Part shown: positions 9,834-20,108 of the stretch, piece by piece
How the letters are laid out: each line of letters begins with the position of its first letter
How positions within the stretch are numbered: the stretch's first letter is position 1
Assembly: GCA_009829735.1 (NCBI GenBank)
Contig: CM020619.1
Span: 20,589,816-20,653,815 of the forward strand
Length of the DNA stretch: 64,000 nt
Reading direction: 5' to 3'
From: Pyropia yezoensis
Lineage: Eukaryota; Rhodophyta; Bangiophyceae; Bangiales; Bangiaceae
Made by a program: the position numbers and the translations under genes
The notes under the pieces: model-generated
What the model was told of the DNA's origin: nothing
Database searches by the model: none
What the model saw: the letters and a program-made list of their open reading frames with translations, nothing else

Positions 9834-11974
9834 CTGCAGCAGCCAGGGATGCCGACTGAGCCCGTCGGGCCGCAAAGACGACCGACAAACTCCGACGGTG
9901 GTCACCGCGGATGCCTCCTGCTTGCACAAAAACGCGGGAAACGTGGCGTGCCAAAAGTTATGGGCTTCCTGTGAGATGAAGAAATAAATGATGCTGCGCA
10001 GCCCCCACGGCGCTTTCCCGCAAACACGAGGCGCAGTGGTCCCTGCTGGTGAGAATGCAGAGGACGACCAGTTGTGACACTGTGTAATTCGTACTCGTGG
10101 GGATCCTGTGCGCTGGTGGTGCCCACCGGTTGTGGGGATACGTTTGTGGGGATACACCCTTGCCACAGCGTGTGCCTGCCCACCAACACGAAAGCAGTGC
10201 GGAGTGCGTGTGGGAATGCATCCCGCTCGGACGCATGGCAAGGGGTAGGCCAGTGCAGCTCTTTTTGAGCCGCGGAGAGAGAGGTGCTCAGCGAGCCGTC
10301 TTTCGTGCGGAACCCCCATGAGAAGATCTCACTGTCGGACGTGTGACTGTGCCCGTGACTGCACACGCTCCACACGTTGTTCAATCACAACCATCCACGT
10401 CGCTTGGCAGCCCCCCAGGCAGCACTGACCAATGACAAGGACGGAGCGTGGTCCCTGTTTGCGGCAGCCGAGAACAACCAGGACTGGAAGACCCGCTCCG
10501 ATTTCAGGGAATGGCCGCGGTCGGGCCGTCCGATTCACATCGCGAACAACCATGGCTCGCACAGAGGTCGTGGGCCGCCATATTTAGCAAACAGGGACGT
10601 GCATTAGCAAACCGGACTGGAACCACCTCGCCCATTTCACCGGTCCACACCAACCCACGGCAACCTGTGACACGGTTTGCGCAGTGGTCCCCGGAAGCCC
10701 GCGATCTGGCCATCGCGGAGCACGTGACCCCCACAACCAGCACTACTTCCCAACACAATGGAGCTACACGAAAGTCCGGCGGACGTGTGACACGCCTGGA
10801 AGACCAGCCAGGGGCGGTGTCGAGGTCCCGTCAAAGGTTGCGTTCCACACCGATGTGGCCATTTTTGGGAAAAGCACCATAGGCACCCCCAGTTAAGGCG
10901 TGCCCAGAGCGGACACTAGAGTTCAGAGCGATTCAGGATCAGCCATTGGCCCAGAGCGCTGTGTCAGGAGCAAATATGGCATATACTGAAAAATGTCACA
11001 CTATTCCAGGGTTCAAGCGACGTGTCTGATGAGAAATGGAACACAGCTGCCTGGGGCTGCTCTGGAGGGCCTCTTGCGTGGAAAATCGACATGGAATCAG
11101 CACATTTCTTCTCAATGAAAAAGCGCACAGTGCCTCACGGGCATCGCCACAGCAACGACGAAGTCACACAAGACAGCCCAAGGGGGAGCAGGTCCTCTAA
11201 GGCGGAAGGGGATCGTCGCACGGGAACAAGAGCAGCTCAGTTATTTCCCCGCATCCCAGAAGGTCTCTTTCTTGGGTTGGTCGGCGTATCTTCCTCCTCG
11301 GCATGCGCGCAAGTCGCACACGGGGCACCCAGGGGAACCTGAGCGAAGATATAGGAGCCTGGAAGATGTACAAAGGAATGTCCAGAGTACACAGGTCATG
11401 TGAAAGAACAGCCAGTGTGTCTTTAATCGTCAAGCATAATGGCAAGGCACATTTCCTCTGCAGCAGCGAGCAAGGCATCGTCGGCCTCTGCTTCGGCCTC
11501 CTCCGCCGCTGCTTCCTTGTCCTTTCGCTCTCATGTCCGGATCTGACCGTGGGCTCTGGCAGGAGCGGGTGGGGCCGTTCGATTTGCGCTGTGGATCAGA
11601 CGGATTCCCGGGAGAATTGTAAAACTTATATACAAGTGCGAGAGCCCCTGAAAGTTGCACTCGCGCGCGGACTAATTGCCGAACCACTTTGAACCATTGA
11701 CTTTTTATGCATGGAAAAAATGGCTCTCTTTACGGGGCATTTTTCTGTGCTACGGAAGAGATACGGCTGTACCTCTTTTTTCTCTTGTTATTTCTTTTGT
11801 GTTCTTGCTTCTTTTTTTCTTGCTGCGTATGGTCGTATATCTTTTGTCTCTTCCAACCAGGAAGCCGTATCGAGAGAGAAGTCGCCCGAACGTGGCACGT
11901 GTTGGATGTAATGCAGTATTCCCTCTGAACTCTAATGTCCGCTCTTAACTGGGGGTGTAGGGACGCCAGCGAGG
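9834..11974. other. Intergenic region, no gene seen
   Basis: Composition is closer to balanced than in the surrounding genes, and only short ORFs without recognisable motifs occur. A pyrimidine/T-rich tract lies at about 11755-11850. No tRNA, rRNA or transposon protein was identified. Its right end is the insertion site of element A1. Confidence 0.5.
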
Positions 11975-11979
11975 AGCCG
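11975..11979. other. Target-site duplication of A1, left copy (right copy 22881-22885)
   Basis: AGCCG directly precedes the left LTR and directly follows the right LTR, a perfect 5-bp duplication as expected for gypsy integrases. Confidence 0.9.
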
Positions 11980-12342
11980 TGTAGCACAATAGGAATCCGT
12001 CGCACGTCCACTCTCAGGGAACACTCACCAAGGGGGATCGGCACCAACGTCACCGGGAGGCCAAGGTTGCTGTCCTTGGAGCGCAAGCCACGGGACCAAG
12101 ATGGGAGCCCAAATGGGAGGGGTTTGTTGTTCTACCTTGGCCGGCGGTGGATTCGCCACCGGCCCCCTCGTTATAAACCCTCGGAGACACTACTAACTAC
12201 CCTCCACCCCAAGATGCAAGTCCCTCTGGTCATACGTAACTTATAGATACCGTGACCAGTTCGGACTCTCAAATTGAAAGTTAAGGATTAGAAGTAGCCC
12301 CCCTAATATTAGGGTCACAATACGGACAACCATATTGCTACA
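11980..12342 (-). repeat. 3' LTR of A1 (363 bp)
   Basis: On the plus strand it begins TGTAGCAC and ends TTGCTACA, giving inverted TGTAGCA/TGCTACA termini. TTATAAA lies at 12171-12177 and is nearly palindromic (TTTATAAA in A2), so it could serve either strand. It is nearly identical to 22518-22880 and related to 61317-61679. Confidence 0.93.
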
Positions 12343-12354
12343 TATCCCCCCCTT
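12343..12354 (-). other. Polypurine tract of A1
   Basis: On the sense (minus) strand AAGGGGGGGATA directly precedes the 3' LTR, the expected place for plus-strand priming of reverse transcription. Confidence 0.75.
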
Positions 12355-12926
12355 AGATTCGGCCCGTCCTCGGGTCGAGTTGCATTCGGGTTACCGAATG
12401 TAAGTGGGTCGCGTGACTGTTTACCCGTCGGGTGGGGCTTTGCGCCCCGTCGCGACAGACACCCCTTTTCGAGGTTGTCCGAGGGGGGTGCCCCCCTTTG
12501 TGTGGTACACACACGATCCGTTATCCGGACCGTTAATTTCCCGATGCGGGTTTTTGTTCACGACCCCCCTTTCCGAGGGGTGGTGCAAGCGGATCCGCCA
12601 CCAGGTGCCTGGTGGTAGGGGGGTCCCTCTCGTGTGGACGAGTGAGTAGGGGCGGGGGCTGCCCGCGTTGCGTGGGGGCGGTGGGGGGTGACCCCCCTTG
12701 CTTACCCCGTGCGTGGGGGTGGCCCCGTCCCGCCCAGGTGCCTGGGTGGGGCGCGTTCGTAGCCCCGTGCGGCGTGGGTCGACCCGCGTGTTTGTGGCGC
12801 TGCTCGTGGCCGTTTGTGGTCATAAGCGCGGGTGCCCACGCTTCCCTGGCTCGTCCCGGTTATCCCACCGTACCGGGTCGTAGCCGTCGACGGCTTGTGG
12901 GCGCGGGGGACTCTGCACCCGTTAAC
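12355..12926 (+). other. Leader between the A1 LTR and the antisense ORF, with hairpins
   Basis: No sense-strand ORF lies here. The G-run/C-run hairpin AGGGGGGTGCCCCCCT sits at about 12482-12497 and recurs at 61819-61834 in copy A2 in the same context. A second palindrome, CCACCAGGTGCCTGGTGG, lies at about 12598-12615. The leader has nearly the same length in both copies (about 585 bp). Confidence 0.55.
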
Positions 12927-15374
12927 ATGTCCTATCCCCAGGTGCTTGAAGAGGAGGAAGACCTCCTGATCGGGGAGGAGATGGAGGACGACGCGCCTGT
13001 CGGTCCCGACGCCGCGCGTTACGGGGTGAGCTCGTCTGACGACGACGAGCCTGCGGTGTCCGTCCGTCTGTCGGCCGGAGGACTGTCGTCCGTGTGCAGC
13101 GGCACGACGGTGCCGTCGGCCGGAGGTCAACCCGGCGGTCAACCGCGCGTGGCGGCTTCTACCCCCTCTCTGCCGGCTGCCCGGATGGAGCCTGGTGCCG
13201 GTGCCGGCTCACCGCAGCTACCTCAAGATGGTCCGCCCTGAGGCGGAGGTGGCGACCCGCAGCCGACTCCGGCTGGTCAAGGTGGTCCGGGTGTCCGGGC
13301 GGTGACTCCTCGAGGCGGTCCCGACGTTGACGCGGGTGGTGGTGGCGGTGCGACACCCGGTGCGGCGGGTCAAGACGGTGCGGGTGTCCGCACGGCTGGG
13401 GCTCCGGCTCCGGAGGCTGTCCAAGTGCCTTCCCCTTCCGAGGCGGGGGCTACGCCGACGGGTGGTGCCGGCGCCGGTACCATACCTGCGGTGCCGCGGG
13501 TGTCGAGCGGTCAAGACGCTCCTTCTCCCATGGCGCTTGACACCGGGAGTTACTCCGGGCGGGCGCCCGCCCTTCTTCTTCCTCCTCGGCCTCGTCCATC
13601 TCCGACGTCGGCCCCTCTGCCGGTGGTGCGTCCCCCGGCGCCCCCGATTCTTCCTGGTCCTGCCCGGGTTGCCCCGTTGGGTGGCGGCGTCGCCGTGGCG
13701 GCGGGTCAACCCGCCATGTCGAAGTCCGACTTGGTGGCTCGGGTTCGAGGCCTCACGGTGCAAGAGTCGATGGAGTCCGATGGGCGTATGCGGGTGGACT
13801 TCCACCTGGTGCATCCCCGTGGAGAATCCTCCCGGCGCGTCAAGGTGGACCCGAGCTGGGAGCGGGAGTTGGTGCGGCTGGTCAACCAGCCGAACGCGGT
13901 CCGGGTGGAACACCATTAGATCCTGAGTCAGCCGGACGACCGGCATGCGCAGCACTGGCGCACCCGGGTGGGACGGGGTGAGGTCTACCTCGACCCCAAC
14001 TTCGGGGTCTGCGACCTGATTGCCCCTGCGTTGCCGCGGGAGATTGACTACCCGGCTAGTGCTCGGGGGATTGCGGCGGCGGCGGAGCCGGTTGCGTTTG
14101 GGGAGACGGTGGGCAGTACCGGTCGGTATCCCGACTTTGACTACTACCCGAAGGTACCCCCGTATCTGTCGTTGACGGCTCCCTACCCGCCCATGGCGGG
14201 GTTGAAGTCGGCGTCGAGTTGGCGACGTAACCATGGTGTCATGGCGGATGCGTTCCGCACGGATATAACGTGTGCGTTGCAGACCGGCAACGGTCGTGCT
14301 CCGGTATACACTCCCGTGCGCCCGCCGCTATGGCAGGAGGGGTGGGAACCCGCCCCTGCTTTCCGGTTTGACACCGGCTCCTGTCTTCGCTACTTCGGGA
14401 GTGTGTTGGCCTCGCGACCGGTCCACCCGTTGCAGGGTACCTTCACCCTTGAGGTTACCCTCGGGCAGGCTTCATCCTTCTTGCTGTCCGTCCGCCGGCA
14501 GGGTCGCCTGTTTCATCTTCCGACGGGTGTCCGTCGGCACATCGCGCAGTTGGGCGTGGATCTGATAGCCGCCAAGACCGGGTTGGCCCGGGAGTTCGAA
14601 GCCCTGCTGGCTGTTCACGATGCCGTGAACTGGGCTGGGGTGTTGGCCCTTCCCCCGTACCGGGACCCGCAGGCTGGGGCTTCCCCCTTGCCTCGTCACT
14701 CGTTGCGTGTCCGGCGTACTCAGCCGGGTGAGCCCAGTTGCCATGGGTGGGCATCCACCGAGGCTGTTGCTGACCTGGGTATTCCCATGGTTATCCATGA
14801 CCCTCTTCAGGTCCTTGCTCCGTGGTTCGGTAACCCGATGCCGGCGGCGGTTGGCCGTCGTCCCCGAGAGTGGGGCTCTGTTGGTGGGGAGCGTGAGGTG
14901 TCCCGTCGTCGGGCGGAGTACCGCCGTGGTTACGGTGGAGCCCCTTCGGTAGGGTCCTACCGGGCCTCGTATCAGGTGCCACCGGCTCCGGTTGTAGCCG
15001 TGTCGGCTCCTGTGGCTCCTCTGGCTGCGCCAGTGTCACCTCCCGCCCCTGTTCTACATGACGGGGGTCCCCGTCTCTGGCATGAGGGCGTTGACGCCCT
15101 TGTTACCCGCGCAATGCGTGGGGGTCTCTCTGTTAGCTGGGGGGATATCCCCCCAGGTGCTGCGCTGGTTGGGTCAGCGCGTTGCTTCGGTGGCGTGCTG
15201 GACCGCCTCCAGAAAGCTCTGGAGGACGTGGAGGCTGGCCGCAGCACCCTCGTCCAGCTATGCACCGAGGTAACTCGGGTGGTCGACCGTCGTGACGTTG
15301 CCGACCGGTGGAGCACGGAGGTCTACGCGCTTACGCGTGAGTGGCCTCCCTCGGGCAGTGGGTCTACCCACTGA
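12927..15374 (+). pseudogene. Antisense accessory ORF of element A1 (aORF), broken
   Basis: An ORF on the strand opposite gag-pol, lying between the end of pol and the 3' LTR and converging on pol. One plus-strand frame is used throughout, with about two breaks. The N-terminus is acidic (MSYPQVLEEEEDLLIGEE...) and is followed by a Pro/Gly/Ala-rich linker. The central domain contains NHGVMADAFR, CLRYFGSVLAS and RLFHLPTGV (the last near 14509-14527), and a helical C-terminal region has VLDRLQKALEDVEAG. Copy A2 carries the same ORF from 62267. The antisense proteins of elements C and D have related motifs in the same order. Function unknown. Antisense ORFs at this position are known in some plant gypsy lineages such as Grande-type Tat elements. 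Confidence 0.72.
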
Positions 15375-15685
15375 GGAGTGCTATTGTTTGTGCGGGAGAG
15401 GGCCCCGGCAACCCTTATGGTAGCCGGGTAGTAGAGAGTATGAACTCATCCCCTTTGGGGGCATTGCTTGCCTCTGTTTGCTGCCCTGGGGAGTACCCCT
15501 TCTGGCTCAGTGGTGCCTTGCCTCCCGTCCAACTTCTTCCGGTAGGTTCATGCTTGGGGAGGTCATCCTCCCTCACTTGGTGTCTTGGCTTGGGGAGGTC
15601 ATCCTCCCGTGTAAGCTCCCTAGTTACTTCGATATTATCGGAGTTAGCCTTTACCTTTAAGTTAACTTATTAAGGTTCAGGTTTT
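15375..15685. other. A1 convergent intergenic stretch
   Basis: Lies between the stop of the antisense ORF and the hairpin array. It contains two copies of CTTGGGGAGGTCATCCTCCC about 37 bp apart (near 15553 and 15590). No ORF is supported. Confidence 0.5.
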
Positions 15686-15854
15686 ACTTAGTTACCTAAG
15701 CTTAGCTCTACTTAGTTACCTAAGCTTGGTTCGACTTAGAAACCTAAGTCTGATTTGACTTAGAAACCTAAGTCTGCCGTAACCATGTCACACCCTACTT
15801 AGTAGGTATGAGCCACTTAGAAACCTAAGTCTGATTTGACTTAGAAACCTAAGT
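15686..15854. repeat. Array of six short hairpins at the pol/antisense-ORF junction
   Basis: Six near-perfect 16-bp palindromes of the form ACTTAG-N4-CTAAG[T/C] start at 15686, 15710, 15734, 15758, 15815 and 15839. Most are 24 bp apart. Part of the array lies in an 81-bp tandem duplication (units starting near 15735 and 15816). The array sits where the sense pol transcript and the antisense ORF transcript would meet. Confidence 0.85.
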
Positions 15855-15933
15855 CTGCCGTAACCATGTCACACCCTACTTAGTAGGTATGAGCCTCACC
15901 CCCCAACAGCCGAAGTCGGTGTCGGTTGGGTTG

Positions 15934-18900
15934 TTACAGTAGGCGTCGTCGCCTCATGTACGGCATGAGGAGTTGGCGGGGTATATTTGCCGCCTGTTCC
16001 CAGGTGGGTGAGTCGTATCCGACCCACATAACCTTGACGTACCAGGGTCCTGGTAGGTCCGGGTCGGTGTGTCCGACCACGCTCTCTACTTGGTATGGAA
16101 TCCCATCCGGTCCCACCGGGTCATCTGACCGGTGGGTTGTAAGAGCTTCATGTAGCAACCCAGCCGGTACCGGCTGAGGCTGTTCCGGCATCGGAGCAGG
16201 TGTGACATCATTCATGCTGATGCGTTGAATCTCCGTATCGGAGTGTAAGATAACAGAGTGGTCATCTCTGTGGAGGATCTGGTACGGTCCCTTGACCGGT
16301 TGCATAAGCTTGTTCCCTCGGAACTTCTGGTGTCTGATATAGACCCAGTCACCTGTTACCAGGGTTGCGTTGCGCACCCGTAGTCGGGCGTCGAAGTTCT
16401 TCTTATATCGAAGTTGTGTTCTGTCAAGGGCACCCTTGAGCTTAGGAATCATCCACGATAGCTTGGCCAACCAAGCTAGGTGGATGCGTTCGGCGGGTCG
16501 GCCCTTCGGTGTATCATACCGAGTGCACCTGCCGGGTGGCAGCGTCAAGTTACCGACGCCTAGTGGCATGACCCACTCCAGCGGAGCAATGTTTGTGCTC
16601 CGATGTGGCCTGGCATTGTATGCCAGGGTGAGTACGGACAGAAGCCTGTCCCAAGTGTTCGTGTGCTCGGCCACGTAGCACTGTAGCATCTTTACGATGG
16701 TGCGGTTGAACCGCTCCACCTGCCCGTTGGACTGCGGGTGGTAGTCGGATGCCCGACGTGGTTCGATACCGAACATGCCCAGGACCTTAGTGCAGAATGC
16801 CGACGTAAGGTTTGCTCCGTTATCGGAGAGGAGTTGCTTCATGACTCCGTATGCACTGATCCAGTGGTCAACCACTGCGTTCATGATCGTTTATGCCGTA
16901 TCATTCGGGATGGCTGCCGCTCTTGACAGCTTAGTGAAGCGGTCAGACATGACCAGGATGTACCTGTTCCCTTCTTCCGTTATCGGAAGTGGCCCGAGTA
17001 TGTCGATAGCGACTTGCTCGTTGGGCCCATCAGGTGGGAATAGCTTCATGGCAGACGCCCGCCTATGTAGACTCATGCGGTTACGTGCACAGGGGTGGCA
17101 TCCCCTTGCGTGGTCGACCACGTCGACGGCCATTGCTGGCCAGTAGAAGAACCTTCGCATTGCTGCGAACATACGTGAACCCCCCGGGTGTCCGGCTGTA
17201 GGGTTCTCATGTTCTCGTTTCATGACGGCTTGCCGTAAGGACACGGGAACCACGACTTGATGTCGTCCATCGGCGGGTGCCCGCCGGTATATGAGTCCGT
17301 CTTCGTTCTCGGAGAAGATGCCGGCCGTACCGGCCAGGAGGTTAGCACGATGACGTCTACAGTCATCGTCGTTGGCCTGTGCCTCGCGGAAGTCCGCGAG
17401 GGTCAATGGGCACGCAAGGTGTGCCATGGTATGGTCAGCCATACCCTGGGTAGCATTACCCACCATGCACACCGGTACTACCTGGATGTCCTCGTCCACC
17501 GGGCGGGTATCCCCGCTCGGGGTGTCGAGTCGAGACAACGCGTCTCCGAGGTGGTGGGTTGACCCAGCCTTATACACCGTGCGGTAGTCGTGCTCGGCCA
17601 TCTTCAGCCTCCATCGGGCTAGCCTCCCATGGCTATCGGAATCCTTGTCACCAAGGTTGAGGAGCCATCGTAGGGGTTCGTGGTCGGACCTCACGATGAA
17701 CCTGGAGCCCTCCAGGTATGGACGGAGCAGTTGCACTGCCCATATAACTCCGAGGCATTCACGCTCGGTGGCACTATAGTTCCGCTCAGCCGGGTTGAGT
17801 GTCCGGCTGAAGTACCCTACCGGACGTAGGTCCGGGATAACGTTGTCGGTACCTATCAACGTCTCTCCCTGTAACAGGGTGCATCCCACTTGTGTATCAC
17901 ACGCATCGACATCGATGACGAAGGTACCCCGTCTATGCGGTAACGCAAGGACGGGTGGGGCTAGTAGGGCTCGCTTCAGCGACTCGAATGCCTCCTCTTC
18001 GCTAGGCGAAGGGGGTTGGAGTACCTTGGGTAAGGTACTGCTCGTAAGAACCGTTAACGGTTTAGCTATCCGAGCGAAGTCCTTGACGAACCGTCGGTAT
18101 ACATTGCACATTCCCAGGAAGCTCTTGAGCTGCGTCTGGGTGTTAGGGAACCGGGCATCCCGGAGTGCCCGGGTATTGGCTTCGAGTACCCCTAGTTTAC
18201 CAGGGGTTATCTGGTGGCCCAGATACTCGACCGTCTGTTGGAAGAAGGCGCACTTCTTCAGACGCAGGGTTACCCCGGCGTTCCTCAAGAGGGTGAGTAC
18301 CTCGTCAACATGTTGTACATGGTCATCCATGTTACGCGAGAAGACGATGACGTCATCGAGGTACACTAGGCAGTTACGCCACTTCACCCCCAACAGTATG
18401 ATGTCGATAGCCCGCTGGAATGTAGCGGGGGCGTTGGACAATCCGAAGGGCATCCTTAGGAACTCGTACACTCCACTGTGACAGACGAATGCCGTCTTGG
18501 GGATATCCTCGTCCGCCACCGGGATCTGCCAGTATCCGGCATTGCAGTCGATGGTGGTAAGCACCGTAGCCTCCCCCAGGGAGTCGATGCATTCATCCAT
18601 CTTTGGTAAAGGGTATGAGTCCTTCTTGGTAACCAAGTTGAGGCGTCGATAATCGATGCAAAACCGAGGGGTTTGATCCTTCTTCGGCACGATAACGACT
18701 GGGGCACCCCATTCCGACATCGAAGGTCGGATCACCTTAGCTTCACTCATCCTCTTCACTTCTCCATCAACGATCTCTCGTTGCATAGGTCCCGCTCGGT
18801 GCGGTTGTGAGCGGGCGGGTCGTGCGCCTGGTACCAGGTCTATACGATGTTGGGTTGCCCCAATGGTCCCCAAGGCCCCGCCTGTCCACATAACGTCATG

Positions 18901-20100
18901 CTTTCTTAGCATCCGTCGTACCCCTTCGGCTACCGAAGGGGGAAGGTGGTCGAGGTCAGCCTCGGCCAGTGCCTTCAAGGCCTCTTGGTCCTTTGGCGGC
19001 AGGTCCGCCGGAGCCGCCGATGGGTTAGGCTTCCCGTCATCGGGTTGCTGTCGCTCGGTGGTCTCGGCGACCGCCAGTACTTCAAGTGGTTCCACTTGAC
19101 CTTCCTTATCAGGGGTAAGGATATCTCCTTCGTAGAGTTCGGCAATCCCGAGGATAGTTCCCTTCGGGAGGGTGACTGCCTTACGGCGATAGTTCGCCAT
19201 CACTAGGAGGGACGACCCTCCTGCTGGGAGGTCTATGAGACCGTTGGCCATGGTCAACCCATGGCGCTTGTACGTCCGTAGGTTGGACTGGACTCTGCAG
19301 ATGCCTGCGAGGTCGCAGTTAACCGGGAGGACTGTCTCTGACAACGGCTCAAAGCGAGTTCGCTTGGCCAACCGAAGTGTCTTCGGCTCGACGCTTGCGT
19401 ACACCTCAGCCACGTTAACGTGGCTTCCTTGTAGCGTCAGGTCCCTGACGATAGCCGTGTGTCCTCGCTTCGTCCCGTCGGCTTCTTGAAGCTCGACGGT
19501 CCTCCGGCCTGGCCGGATTGCATCAACGTGAACGTTGATGAAGGTGCACCCCAGAATGCAGGGCACCGATAGCGTTTCACATACCAGGAAGTCAACTTCC
19601 GTGGTGAGATCCCCGATGGTAACCTGCAGCGACATCGCTGCGGTCGTACGAATGAGTCGACTATTCGCGTCCTTGATGGTGGGTCCCCGAGTCACTCTGA
19701 CTCGTGGAAGCCACTTGTCCGGGAGGGTATCCTTCCGGATAAGGTTGGGTCCAGCCCCTGTGTCCAGTACAGGGTAGTACGATCGTGTCGACTGGGGGTC
19801 AACCCCCAGTGTGGCTGATACCTTGAAGTTCTCCAAGGTAAACAACACATGTCCTACACCGATATCCGGTGTAGCTCGGGCATCCTGAACAGGGCCCTTG
19901 TCTGGTTCAACGTGACGGGGCTTCCCGTCCTCTCCTCCCAACCTTGGAGGTTGGTCATCAATCCCCTGACGCCGTGTCGTCGGGGCCGGAAGGTGTACCC
20001 GGGGGTTGATGCGGCGTCGGCTCAACCGCGCTCTCCGTGGGGCTTTCCCCGCGGTACTCCGGGGTGGCTTGCTTGGGTAACCCCAGCGCTCCCCGGTCAT
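15934..20100 (-). pseudogene. pol: pol of element A1 (protease, RT, RNase H, integrase, chromodomain)
   Basis: The sense strand encodes an aspartic protease (VLDTGAGPNLIR), a reverse transcriptase (RFCIDYRRLN..., DCNAGYWQIP, CLVYLDDVIVF), an RNase H (FVIDVDACDTQVG) and an integrase. The integrase has a zinc-binding region (GHPGGSRMF...C-x2-C), the core motif DILGPLPI, then LSDNGANL and YHPQSNGQVERFNRT. The C-terminus has a chromodomain-like segment (YVKVMWVGYDSPTWEQ), which marks a chromovirus. The reading begins 9 nt after the gag stop. About one break is present. Confidence 0.93.
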
Positions 20101-20108
20101 CCTTCCTC

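Noticed and set aside
12927-15374. Antisense ORFs as mere shadows of sense genes
   Set aside because: No sense-strand ORF overlaps them, and motifs recur across diverged families.
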